Below, one piece after another: positions 34,381 to 46,916 of a stretch of 64,000 nucleotides of DNA. The first letter of the stretch is position 1. The number at the start of each line of letters is the position of its first letter. Position numbers and translations under genes: made by a program. Source of the stretch: Ophioderma brevispina (taxonomy: Eukaryota; Echinodermata; Ophiuroidea; Amphilepidida; Ophiodermatidae); NCBI GenBank assembly GCA_023653785.1, contig JAMKCH010012367.1, positions 43,681 through 107,680 of the forward strand, given 5' to 3'. Under the pieces are notes generated by a model. The model saw only the letters and a list, made by a program, of their open reading frames with translations. It did no database searches and had not been told where the DNA came from.

Positions 34381-35303
34381 ACTACATTCATCCCGAAATG
34401 GGTGGAAAGCTAAACCAAAACATGACCGGTTAGTCCTTGATTAAAGGCTGACTCGAGATTTTCCGAGGAGGCACACTCATTTTTCAAACAAATTGATTTT
34501 TTTGGCATATACATAATGGCTTGTCCATTAAAATATACTGTGTAAAATAACTAAGCTCAAATTGAAGTCTTCATATGGAAAATCACAACTTTGTATAAAA
34601 TTCCGGATCCGGAAATTTTGTTATACCACGGTAGCCTATGCAACTGTTAACTGTGCTTAAATGGTTTACTGCATAAAACGAAAAATTCGATTCATCTCTA
34701 CTTTGGAATAAGCATTTTAGGTTACTATCTTTGTTCAGATTACTATTTTTAATTACTAACAAACTACAACAACTACACACCAAAAAAAATTATATTTCGA
34801 AATCTCGTAGTCACCTTTAAGCATCCTCAGACTCAGTGAAAAAAGTTAATGCCATACTCAGTCGACTGGCGAGATACAAATTTACAATGCAAGTCCATCG
34901 TCTAATTTTTCTGCAGCGCAGGGCCGCCCGAATTTACACTCCTGGGTCTCTATCCGGCAACTGGCGCACCGTTGTGGGTGGTAACTTAGACGTGAAGTAA
35001 CTGGTTAATGGGAAACTATTAACTTTTATCACTCATGACTAGTCCTGCTGAACATACTCCTCCATATGTACAAATCATATGCGCATTACATTATCAATCA
35101 CATATCGACTGTTAAGTGCGTGTTCCGATCGCTTTGGGACCCCACCCCCCGATTTAACCTGGAGTAGTTATCGATTGTAATATCAATGAAAGCCCATATT
35201 TTTTTTTCCTCATTTTCGTCCTGAATTTGAGCCTCCAATCCATTTCTTCCCAAAATATAACAAATATCTGCCATTTTAGTGGTTAACCATCAATATTAGC
35301 ACA
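34381..35303. other. Unassigned sequence
   Basis: No supported feature. Words at 35260-35300 (ggttaaccatcaatatta) recur near 50600, so part of this is an old dispersed repeat. Confidence 0.4.
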
Positions 35304-35311
35304 GTATAGAA

Positions 35312-35440
35312 CAGGGGTGCAAAAAAAATTGTTCTTTCCTCATGAGCAACATGCCAATGTTCATCACATAGGTACCTACAAGACTTTCAACCTGTTCCTC
35401 GGAAGCGGCGCTCCCAGCGCCCGCATTTTTTGCACCCCTG
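35312..35440. mobile_element. hAT-like MITE (129 bp) with 8 bp target duplication
   Basis: Tips CAGGGGTGCAAAAAAAAT and, reverse complemented, CAGGGGTGCAAAAAATGC are inverted repeats. They are flanked by gtatagaa at 35304-35311 and gtatagca at 35441-35448, a 7/8 match. An 8 bp duplication with CAGGGG-type tips is typical of hAT transposons. The interior is GC-rich in part (ggaagcggcgctcccagcgc) and non-coding. Confidence 0.75.
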
Positions 35441-35532
35441 GTATAGCATAGGGCTTTGCAACATGCATTAAATGCGTCTACCTCAAACCGCAAGTTTGTT
35501 TCCCACGTACTACTTGATGGAGTGTATATTCG

Positions 35533-35806
35533 TCCTGATGGATCATGACTAAGATAGTCTTAACTTTTTATGGCTGGCGTTATCATAAGACTATCTAGTC
35601 CTGACGAGTTGTGTGTAGTGAAAATGTCATTCAGCCAAGATACACAGACAGCTTCTATTCTGCTTTAACTTTAACAGCTGCAAAGTGGCTTAAATATGTC
35701 CACAGAACAGTTTGTTACTTTATGGCCACCAAAGACGATTATGGTCTAAAGCCCAATTTAGGCTAGATACATTATTCCATAAGTTAACAATTATTGGAAC
35801 TAGGTG
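35533..35806. repeat. Hairpin-bearing dispersed repeat, copy 2 (continuous)
   Basis: It contains decayed versions of both hairpins of copy 1, with 'gtggcttaaatatgtccacagaacag' joining them directly. It ends with ttattggaactaggt, as does copy 1. Confidence 0.75.
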
Positions 35807-37234
35807 TAATATGTGCACGTGCCAGGCGCGCATATCAAGTAGAGAACACAATGCACATCAATCGGACAAGCACCTATAAAGGCCTGCATACTGTTAAAGA
35901 ACGTCATGTGAAGTCCCAATTATTGGTGAACTAACTCATGACTATTCTTTGCAGGTTAAAATTTAATCCGGGACTTAATCATAATGTTTAGTCGTATTAA
36001 ATTATATACTACCCTAATATTAGTCTAGTCCTCGAAATTCCTTTTCTCCTGCTTCTAGACTTTCCCGCGCAGCAGAACCATGACAATGGCAAAGGAAATG
36101 CTGTTAACACAGCAAACTCTTAGCGCGTATGTGGACATCTATTTCAAAAAAGGAATTGTAAAAGCGGCTATAGTTGAATCCTGGTTCATATCCTGTCAAC
36201 TAGTACTATTCTGCGTCATGGAGATGGAGTATACCAAATGTTACTTGCAAAACTTATCAAAAATGCCCTGGTCCCTGGTACCAGGGATGGACGGGACTTG
36301 TACTACCGTGAAAGCCGGGGAGTTGATCCTTTTTTTACCTCGGTGTACTGGGCTAAGCCGGGATTTGTTCACGCATGTCAAAAAAAGCTGGAATTTGGGG
36401 GGCGGACAAACGAAATGCAGTTTCTACAAAAACGTATCATCACGTAGTACGACAAGCTACAATACACAAGATGAATTTAAGCAGCATAATCAAAAGTGAA
36501 TCCACAATTTACTGTACTACCATCAAAAATTTGGAAGTGAAAATAAACAAGTTTCAAACGTTAAACATGGCTCTTTGTTGTGCCTTCTCTGAAAACCGTA
36601 CGTAAATAATTAACTTGTTTTTGATGTGATCGCAGATAGAACGAGGTACATTGTAGGTTGCCTAGTGTTGTAGGGGTGCCAAAAGAATGGGGATGCACAA
36701 AACTGCAAAGAAGAACATCAATGTGTTGGTACACACCAATGGAAAGGACAATCAGGTGTATCTGAGGCCCATTGATCCAAGACCAAACAGCCACCAGTTT
36801 ATTTTGGCATAAAGCAGTGTCCCCAAACTAATTCCACCTCGTAAGTTATTTGTCCTTCTCTTGAAGTTTTCTGCTTGCAGATATGCACATAGAGATACTT
36901 GCATGATGCCTTTTAAGAAGAGGTAGTGCTCTCCTAAAAGCTCTGTCAAATAAGCAGTATTTAAGCGTTGAATTTAGAACATTTACAGCGATTGTACATA
37001 AAAAATGATCTTCCGAAGGATTTACCAATCACGTCTCCTACAATGCCTTACGACTGGCATCAGGGAGCTATGAAACACTCTTTAAGAGAGCTGTAGGGAG
37101 CAAAACTCCACTCGTCTTAGAAGACGTCTGCTTTGGTAGGTTGTCTGTCTGCCTGCACTTACTGATGTATGCATTGACTGATTGATTTCATTTTGTCCAA
37201 AACTGTCCCCAAGACATGTTGTATATACAGATTG
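35807..37234. other. Unassigned; open frames without recognisable domains
   Basis: The longest frame (36080-36499, +, 139 codons) is Ser/Lys-rich with no known domain. A short frame at 36687-36812 (+) reads NVLVHTNGKDNQVYLRPIDP, which looks protein-like, but it is only 41 codons. A GTAAGT that could be a splice donor follows near 36841. No gene can be claimed. Confidence 0.35.
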
Positions 37235-37580
37235 ACTTCTAACCCTATGTGACCTTTGACACTGAACTTTAAACCCTCATGACTTTGACCCTGTGACCTG
37301 TAGACACTATGTGACCTGTGACCTATTGACCTTTGACTATGTAAGCTTGACCCTGTGTGACCTTTGACCTACATGGCCTTGACCCTATGTGACCTTTGAC
37401 CCTATGTGACCTTTGACCCTATGTGACCTTCGACCCAATGCAACCTTTGACCCTATGTGACCATTGGACGCCAAGCAGCCTTTGAACCTCTAATGTACCT
37501 TTACTTATGAACCTTTGAACATATAACCGTTGACTCTATGCGAACTGTTCACCCCTAGTGGACCTTGACCTCCATGTAAA
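37235..37580. repeat. 17 bp minisatellite of TGACCTTTGACCCTATG units
   Basis: The best part (about 37370-37460) has consecutive units of gaccctatgtgaccttt; the outer parts are more degenerate. Each unit contains TGACCTTTGACC, which on the other strand is AGGTCA-like half-sites spaced by one base (DR1). A role as a regulatory array is only a possibility; decay at both ends is as expected of a plain minisatellite. Confidence 0.85.
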
Positions 37581-39904
37581 TTTTGACTCATTCAGATGTC
37601 CATAATGTTAATGCTTGATTTTTGGACTCTTACTCTTGTTTCTGCATTGACTGAGTGACTTCATATTTGCCACAACCCAATGGGCCCAGAGTCCTATAAA
37701 TTCCAAACACGATGGGTCATATGACACAATCATTGCCGGAAAAAATGCTGTCTTTTTAATAACTAAATTTGTATGGCGATTCAATTACCTATGTGGTATC
37801 CATGGTCCCGCTTTTTGTGGGCCGCCAGCTATAGCTGTGGTATGATGTATGATGTACGTCTCACTCAACAAATTTACAAAAAGTGAACCTTGAGACCAGA
37901 ACGCAAAGTATGAGTTTGACGAACACAATGAGATTTAAAAATGTAATTTTTGGGGCATCTTACTTATGTGTACCACATGCTATACTTCTTGTTATATATG
38001 CAGTTAAATGTTGGTAATTTTACAGGAGAACAGGGAACATAAAACACTGCTTGACTTGTGTACTGCTAACCCTGCCAGCAGAGACTCATATCATCTGAGA
38101 ACCCAGAATAGAGAATTGACTGACCTACAAGGTTATATCTAATGCGAATTAATGGCTATTCTAGTCTGCACTACTGTAAGCTTTACTTTCAATTTTTGAC
38201 AATTTTCTATTAAAGGTGAAAGTATGTTTCAATGAATTCTGAATATGTGGAAATTATGGTATGGATGGAAAGCTTAATAACGTATATTAAATATAATCTA
38301 AATAAGTTGAAAAATTTGTCCACATTTTTGAGTATTTTGCCCTTTTTAATTTGTTCCGCCCAATAGGCTTCCTCTTACTCGAAAACGATTCCGACAAATC
38401 CAAATCGTAGGCAAATGGTTGACGTCAGTTGACGACCCTCCATAATTTACGACGTCGTTTGGACCATCATATCGCAGTTGTTTTCGCATATTTGCCACTT
38501 TCCAACTCCTATAACTGCGATCGATGTGTTTTTGTATAATCATAAAATTAAAACACAACGAATGACCCAAAAATTGCATTCTGTACTTCTTTATTTTCAA
38601 ATTTTATAATTACTTTCGTTAATCCATAATATTACAGTGTTGCAATAACAATTCGAGTCACACGATGTTTTGGGTCATCACTTGACATCACGAGCAGAGC
38701 AAAATTGGGCGCTTTTGATCATGAGCTGTGGCGAAAAAATCCGCCGTGTTTCTTCTTATGTCAAAAACAAAAATTAAATGCTCTATTTATGTTAATTTAC
38801 ATCAAATTGTAATTATTTTTTCCGGGACTTTGTGATGTATGTACATATATTTTATGAATGTAAGTCAACTGAGCTTGACAAAAAGCTTGACATATTTCCT
38901 TTAACATTTTGGTTAATGTTTTGGTGCCAGAGAACATAGTTGGATGAGGTATTAACTCTGGCGCCATTCTGTGTGTGTTGTGTTATCGTTGTGTGTGTGT
39001 CGTGTGGTCAAAATGTTAACCCGTTATATATTGCAGCCATAATGATTCCGTAAGGGCTACTGTGAGGTACTTGGTGGAAAGGAGGGGCAGGGTGGGGTTG
39101 ACATGTTGGTGACCACGTGTGACCCTTGCGGACCTCATTTGACCTGGTGACCTCCTCGGGAACTTTGAATCATTCACAAACCGTAACGGCTGACGACACT
39201 CGCGGTCCCGGGACCGCTATGTATTTTATTACCTTCTACCAACAATGGCCTTGGGATATAAATAACGGGAGGGGTAAAGAAAAATCACTGAGTATAAGAC
39301 ACTGTTGGGGGGAACTGACAGACAAACGTGGACAATATTTTCTGACCAGGACACAATTATTTTTCCCATCCATGTTAGATAGACCCTGAATAAAAATGTT
39401 AAAAATCTGCAAGGAAACTTTATTTACCTTCCCCGCACACTAACAGGAGAACACTGATGCAACGCACAGACTAGTACCTATCTTCATGGAAATGAAACCT
39501 TTATTCCAGTTTTGCCCTATTCATACATCTAGAGTTGTGTACCCCCTGAGGTAAGGTATGTTCATAAGTAATTGTGTTAAGTGCCTGCAATTTTATTGGA
39601 ATAAAACGGGGTTAAAGGTAATCCACAAATTATGCTGTAGCATTTGAGTTTTTGGTTATACTTCACACAACCTTTGTCCAAAGTTTAGAGTGGATCGGAA
39701 AACAGTTCTGTGAAAATGTGATTTCCGGGCAGAAGGTCCTTCAGTTTTAGGTCTTCTGATGCAATTAGAAAGACGTAATGCAAGCATGATTACTTGTGTC
39801 CATCCGGTCTGTGTCAAACATTTAATAGACACCTTTTGGTTGACACTATTATCACTCAATGTTACTTTTTCGGGCAGTCTATACATAGAGACCAATTGGG
39901 CTAA
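37581..39904. other. Unassigned sequence with short GT-rich patch near 38970
   Basis: No recognisable gene. A GTGTGTTGTG patch lies at 38968-39005. Frames up to 87 codons are not protein-like. Confidence 0.4.
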
Positions 39905-40280
39905 CAGATGATGTCAAAGGTCGTCAAGGGGTCACTTATGGACATATTGCTCTAATATACACTTTTTGTTGGCTCTTTTTCAATTTCATCAATTATTAGC
40001 AGCTTTTAGTGCAGTGATGGATATGCTTGGTATACTTACACATTGACATTGAGACAAGGGGTCTTTTGTGGAGTAAAACAAGTAAGGATGTCACTCAGTG
40101 GTCCCTTAGGGTCATTAAAATTGCTCTAGATTCACATTTTGGTTTCACATTTTCAATTTACCGTAGGCTTTTTTAGTGTAGTGCTAGAAGGTCAGACTTG
40201 GTATGCTTGAGACAGGGTCTTGTGCAGGGTAGCAGATGGCAAGATCAAAGGTCATCAGGGGTCTAGGGGGGCTGCAATGC
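39905..40280. repeat. Degenerate ~170 bp tandem units with AAAGGTCA words
   Basis: The words caaaggtcNtcaaggggtc (39916), tcagtggtcccttagggtc (40096) and caaaggtcatcaggggtc (40247) are spaced at similar intervals, each followed by a form of 'attgctctaNattcacatttt' or by lesser similarity. The phrase 'gagacaNggtctt' also occurs twice. Confidence 0.55.
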
Positions 40281-43200
40281 ATACCAGAGAGCTTTACATG
40301 GAGAAAAAAAGCTTGAACAATGCAAAATTGCCCTTTTGCCTGTTTGCCACGAAATTTTTTTAACTTATCAATGAAAGTCTTGCTCAAACCACCTCCGCAA
40401 CCGGACTCATCCTCAAAAATGGGAATTTTCCCCCTCTGAAAATGAGCATCCTGTTCCGACCCCCTGTGAACAAACTAGAACCATTGAGAAGGAAGAGTAT
40501 TTGTAATACATTCCATGCTCTCAAGCTTGCTGAGTGTAAAATGTGAACAGCCTGGAAATTCTTGGGTGAAACTTTAGACCTGTAGTAGAAATAAGTTGTT
40601 TGTACGTTTAAAGAGGGGACTAAAGAATAAATTATAATTCTGTATATCTTTCCTTTTTTAGATAGTTATTGAGTCCTCAAGCATGAGCAGTTAATCGAGT
40701 GCAATTGAAGCTCTCTTCATAGACTCAATGACAGCAAGATGAGGTCACAGGAGTGATAATTGTAATATTTCAAGCTGCAGTGACTAGTCTGATAAAATTT
40801 TACCCATGATCTCCGCCCCCCCCCCCCCCCACACCATCACACCACAGCTATTGTAATGAGCAGATGGGTGTAGTTGCACTGCTGTCTACCCAAGGGGCAG
40901 AATAATTATGCACTCCAAACCAATAGCCAATGCATTTTCGCCTGGTGGTGAATAAGACATGATGCCAGGCTTAAAATGGTCTATGGGATTTCCTGACAGA
41001 TTTGGAATATTATGAGTCGTGCTTATTTTCAAGAGATGTTGAATGTTTGGGCAGAGGTAATGCTATCTACTTCTGCATGTGAACTGCATAACCTATGAAT
41101 TCTTTTCCCACTTAGTAATATTATGAGTGCATTTGCATAATTTCAATAATGTAATTAAACATTGTACAATCCAACCAAACAGCCAGTTTACTTCTTAATG
41201 GTAAGGGTTAATAGGCGCCCAAAATGGTGACTCTGCTGTTTATACAATTGTCATCAATGTTTTGTGAATATTCATTAGCTAATTTTGCTACTTAAAGCAA
41301 TACGCAGAGATGCCACCAATTTTTAAATTGAGATTTTTTGCAAGCAGTTGTGTTAGTAATTGTCTGGTAAACTATACTAGCGCTGGTTAGCTAAAAATGT
41401 GTATTTTTCTAAAAGAACAATTTTTAAATTGAAATCCACCCCCCCCCCCCCCCCCGGTTTTTGAATTTAAGGGCGACTGGAATGCCAAATTTTCTGGTCC
41501 TGTCTATTGTAAAATGTATAACTTTGATTTTTGTGACTGGAACATCTTTTTAATACTGTATCAAAGTGTGTTTTGTATTGTCATGTACACGTACTTAAAA
41601 ATCAAAACAAATTACCAACCCATTGCTTTGCCAGCATCATTCCAAATTACCAGCTCTTTATGATTTCATCAGTGTGAGGAAAAACCTATAATGCTTCATT
41701 CACCATTAAAATCAAAAGCTCCTATATAAAAATGGGGCATCATTTTCAAAACGTCTGTACAAACTCGACTATCTCAGTTTAAAAAACTGTCTTCACAACA
41801 AAAATCAAATGCAGAGTACACCGTTGATGATTTTTGGTACATCAAATCTATTCTAAATAATAAGAGTCCGCAAGGGGTGTTAGGTCCACTTTTACCACAG
41901 GGCCATTTTTTCAAAACTCACGCCGCACCCCTCTACAATAATCTTGCATATGGGCCCGCAGTAAATGTATATGGCGTTTTTGGATTTGCCAGTAATTTGA
42001 AATGCAAACACAATATGTTTTGTCCCCTGCCCACCGATGCTATCCAAGATGAAGCAACTTTCAAAACACTTGGAGCATAAATATGTTCATAACTTAATAA
42101 GATACTGCATGTTTCCATTGGAATGCCACAGATCATGTGTGTCATTAGGTCCGGATGAACCTACCTCAATTGCAGTTACTCATCCCCAATCTTTCATTAA
42201 GGTAATGTTCATCAACAATCAACCAACATGCTAACCGTAAAATATTTCAATTGGAAACAGATGCCATTTTGGGAAGATGCAGATATTTTATCTGATTACA
42301 AAACACCCATATTGTTCTATGATTGGATTGTTAATGCTAATTTGCCAATAGTTCTGTCGCTAGAATATTAATTCTAGCAGTTAAGTACATAATGGGGAGC
42401 CGATGTATCTGAAAGTTTGAGAACATGCTAAAAGTTCCCTTGATTTTTAAATTGAGGTTGGAAATTTGGAAATAGGGCATAGACCCACCCGAAATGTAGG
42501 GGTGGCGTGATATTTACCCTCGGGGATTCATAGTCATTGCAATCATCTCCCCAATGGTAACCCTAGTAGGTGTGTTTTTTACCTAAGTAAACAATTTTGT
42601 TGGTTGCATACTTTGGTTTGTGATTTAAGTCGTGCACAAGGTGAGCATATTGATTCCTTTGGGGAACTAACGCACTGGTGGCCAATTTGGCGGTCATCTC
42701 TCCCTTGGAAAAATAACCGGGTTTGCATAAATCTGCCATACAAAAACTTAAATATCTGCGTACAACTAGTAAATTCTCGTCAGAGAAAAGGATTTCAAAA
42801 GTATTTCTATCAACATTTAAATCGTGTCAATTTAGTCCTCCAAATTTTACTGTTGGAATTCGTGTTTTTACCTACATTAAAATAAACTAAATCATGTAAA
42901 AATCATGGCTTTTTTGGCATAAACCTATCATAATAATTTTACTTTATTGCTTACAACTTGGGTCCCCAGAGAAAAGTAGTTGCAGACGTGCTCTTTCTAT
43001 TTAATATTTAAATCTTGTAAATTTAGTACCTCAAATCTGGATTTTACATGTTTACAATCTGTCGAATTTCCCTTTCTTACACTTAAACTGCATAGTGGTT
43101 TGCACTTCAGTTCGTGTAGGGGGGGGGGCGCATTGGTACCAATTCATTAGATAAACCCTTCCAAATGAAATTTTTAAGATGAAATTCACAATGTAAAAGC

Positions 43201-44924
43201 TTCAAAAACAAGCACACTCAAGAAATTAAAAAGCAATTAGTGGCATTGAATTTTATTTTGCAGCCAAAAGGTGGCGAAAAGCCAAATTCATTTCTGCTTT
43301 TCTACGGCACTGATATTCACCTAGCTTCTGCTGATCGCTTTAATTGGTGAAGAGTGAACTATATTTACGCATATTAACACAACATCAATGGTCTCATGTG
43401 CCCTTTTTAGGTTTCTCCTACCATAAGGTTTCCTACAGTAACCGCTATAGGATTTATCATAAAATTTATGACACAGGCCTACTATACCTTCCAAGAATTT
43501 TTTTTGATTACTATTAACTTTGTGTCACTATAAATCGTATTCATTAAATCTGCCTATACACACGACCAAAACACCCCCGCGTATGTGGCGATCCTTACAG
43601 CGGAAGCGTATGTTCCAATGCCCTAACAACGAAATAAGCGCGTTTATTGCAGGACGCAGTAGGGCGTGTCCCGTGCACTAAGATGAATGCATGGACTCTT
43701 GTATCAAGCTCTCTGTGTGAACTCCGTGTCCGAATTATATACGATTATAGGTGTAATGCATTATGAAATCGGAATCAACAGTAACTCTCTTAAGCTTTTT
43801 GTCATGGGCACTTAGTGCTCAAGGTGGGCTCCTAGGGACCCATGCTATAGTGGATGAGCCCGACATCTAAAGTAGCTTATTGATACCACCCCTGGGTGGG
43901 GGCAACGAGGCATTTATAACCAGGGCTTACTCATACTATACAATACACGAAAATGTAACATGGCCAGTTTGTAGGGGTAGCTTAAGCGAACTAGGGGCTC
44001 GCAAAGATTACACTGGGTCCACATTGAAGTGGTCCAATGATGTTGAATTGCATCCCAAAATGTTTGTATGATCGCAAGGATTAAAAACATGTATAGTTTG
44101 TGCTAGCTCTGGACTATTACCCTTATGGAGTTATAATCTGAAAACCGTTATTGTAGGTCAAAGGTTAAATTAGCTTCTACAAACGCAAAAACGCACGGTG
44201 ATTTAAATTTTTTTTGCACCGTGCAAGCCAACTAAATTTAGAACATAAAAAGTCTTCACCAATATGTTGCACTTTTACAAAACGCCGGCCGAAAAACAAA
44301 CAAAATGGTCCTAGGATCCCCCCCCTTATAGGCATTAAGTGTTAAACTAAGATAATGCAAGCATACATGTACAAATCCTGTAATCACTATAAATGTTATG
44401 TTACTGCAGCATGCAAAATTTAAATAATTAGACCGCTCTTTGGGAACCTAAAGTCTTGTTAAAGAGAAAAGGGTTTCCATATACTTAAAATATTAGTAGT
44501 CTAGATTGGGTCTTGGCTATAAATAAAATCCTTGAACGTGTAAAACACTAAAATCACTGACTTTGATATCAGTGTATTGGTTACCCAAATTAGAGAAGAG
44601 ATTTTTGGCACCTTAAAGGTCTAAAATGAGCATAACGGTTTCAAGTGTATTGAAAGTCATTGATCTGGTAAGGCAACGTTGCGGGGAATTTACACCACTT
44701 AACGTGCATGCCCCATGACTGAACTTGTGACCCCCTCATATCCATTTGTGAGGAGTTGCTCCCGATTGGGCTTGATAAAAATAGGAATAAATGCAGTTTG
44801 AATACAAATTTGTTGATAGCTCTCTACATATGAATGGATTAACAGACATTGGTGACTTGCACAATTCTTTCAGACTAATAATTTCACAGTGGTGTTTAGC
44901 AACAAAATGTTGATTTAACTAAAG
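40281..44924. other. Large unassigned stretch with C- and G-runs
   Basis: C15 at 40816-40830 and C17 at 41439-41455 stand out, along with a G-run near 43120. I could not find inverted-repeat ends, and no frame shows a recognisable domain. The 41880-42240 region gives several overlapping short frames on both strands that do not resemble a family. Confidence 0.35.
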
Positions 44925-45490
44925 TTAAGAACCACGTACCAGTTGAAACTAAAGGTGGATGTAGAGATTAGTGTTTCATGCTTGGCACTTTCTTTGGAAG
45001 TGTATAAACACGGGAACATCCTCTTTTAAACATTTGAAATAAATGTTTTTAAGCGTTTTGAGTAAATAAATTTAGCTGTGATATACATTTGGCAAGAAGG
45101 AAAATATGTTTATATGTTTTCTATATTAGCTAAACATGGCCAATTTTGCAACCTTTCAATCATTTCTATTTAAAAGGCACTATCAGTGACCGTCCCCTAA
45201 TTAAGGACCACGTACCCAGTTGAAACTAAGGTGGAATGTAGAGATGATTGTTGGTCAGGCTTGTCAACTTTCTTTGGAAAGTGTATAACAACGGGCAACC
45301 ATTCTCTTTTAAAAATAAACACACTAGAACATATGTTTAAAGCGTTTTGAGTAAATCAATGTTACTGTATATACATTTGCCAAGAATGGAAAATTTTTTA
45401 TATGTTTTAACTATTTGCTTAAACCTGGCACACATTTTGTTGCAACCATTTATCAATCATTTCTATCTTTCAAAACGCACTATCAGTGAT
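44925..45490. repeat. Two-copy ~276 bp tandem duplication
   Basis: Units start at 44925 and 45201 with ttaaggaccacgtaccc-like sequence and gttgaaactaaggtgga, and end with cactatcagtga. Shared blocks in between include actttctttggaa, cgttttgagtaaat, atatacattt and tttcaatcatttctat. A 10 bp spacer separates them. Confidence 0.85.
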
Positions 45491-46189
45491 ATGCCTAAGA
45501 GTCAACTATTTGAAACTTGTAGGAACAGCTTACCATTGTAGGATAAGTCTATAGAATCCACATAAACTGACTGAAGAACTGATAGAAAATGAAGAACAGG
45601 ATTATCACAGGATGAATCTCCACAAGTGTTGTAGTAGGGTCCGTACGACAGTCATATTCTGTCCTTATTAGGCTGCTTTTGGTCGTATCACTTGTAGGGC
45701 ATGTTCGAAACACCTATACTTGGTTACAGCCAAACTTGCTCCAAAGACCACTGGCCCAGACATGTTGGCCCCAGTTGAACTTACATGACCCCTACGACCT
45801 TTTACCAGCTCCTAATTTCTCCCCCAAAAATTTGCAGGGGTTCCGCAAGTTTTAATTTGCTGTGTGCTATTGGAAGTTTTAAACTTAGGAAATCACTGCA
45901 GTTTCAGGCCCATGTTTTATTGGATTTCACAAAGACATGCAATCGTGAACACATCGTAAGTTTTAAAGGGATTCCTAAAACTTATGATGAGTCTCATTCC
46001 GATGGGTCTACGATGAGTTAAATCCACCCTCTCCACACCTTTTGTCCCTGCTGACAAGTCCAGATAAGACTATACACAGCCTGTTGCCGTGTGTGATGTG
46101 TGCCTACACATTTCGTAAAAATGCCATCCCGAGCTTCAGTGTTTTTTTAATGCTATATAAGAACCTTCTCGGTTACTGAGTTCAAAGGT
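45491..46189. other. Unassigned sequence
   Basis: No supported feature. Confidence 0.4.
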
Positions 46190-46480
46190 CACACTATGAG
46201 ACCAAAGGTCATCTGAAGTAACTTATAAATTGGTAGAAAATAACCTTGTCTCATTTTTAAATTTATAATGATTGGAACCAAACTTGAATCATAGATGAAA
46301 CACGCGTAGACCTTCCTATTTTAATCAAAGGCCAAAGCTCACATTAAACCAGGCCAAGGTCATCTGAGATCAACTTTTAAAATATGCTAAATTTGAAATT
46401 GGTTTCATTTGAAAATTTGAAGTTTAATTGGAACAAAACTTGGGTCAATAGCGCCAAAGTCATCTAAGGTCAAAGTTAAT
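46190..46480 (-). repeat. Degenerate tandem repeat with AAGGTCATCTGA words
   Basis: Words ccaaaggtcatctga, ccaaggtcatctgaga and ccaaagtcatctaaggtcaa recur at roughly 100-150 bp. A phrase 'attggaaccaaacttgaatc' here is the complement of one in the tandem array at the right edge of the window (cctatgatacaagtttggtt), so both belong to one family in opposite orientation. Confidence 0.6.
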
Positions 46481-46907
46481 AGAGGAGCAAGTTGAAGAAC
46501 AGTTTTCATATCCCCAAATTTTATATTTTAATTTTATCATATTCTGAAATTTGGCGGGGACATTACACATGTAATTCGCTTGTCTCCATTACGTTCAGTA
46601 ATGTATTCTCGTAATCTGTATGCCACTATTTCACTATTTTCACACATGTACTGATAATTTTTGTGTGTCAATATCACTCTTTACTCATGCTGTACTCAGC
46701 TGATTCTTTTCTATTTTCCCAATTGTATTACTTATATATTAATATTAGCCTGAGTACAATAAACTTGGATTGGATTTGAAGTAGTTTTGACTGACTTGCT
46801 GTGTAACTACTACTGTCCTATTTATGCAAATACCTTTTACAAGTCGTACACATGAAGAAATGGTCGGATGGCTTAGCAGCCCACTTAGCAGTCGATCACA
46901 ACGATCA
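46481..46907. other. Unassigned sequence
   Basis: AT-rich; a possible polyadenylation-like context (cagtacaataaacttgg) at 46754 has no gene attached. Confidence 0.35.
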
Positions 46908-46916
46908 CGTCTACAC

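Noticed and set aside
35807..37234. 139-codon frame at 36080-36499 and small frame at 36687-36812 as exons
   Set aside because: No recognisable domain and no consistent exon boundaries; the GTAAGT at 36841 alone is not evidence.
37235..37580. CRISPR-like array of short repeats
   Set aside because: Units are head-to-tail without unique spacers, in a eukaryotic context.
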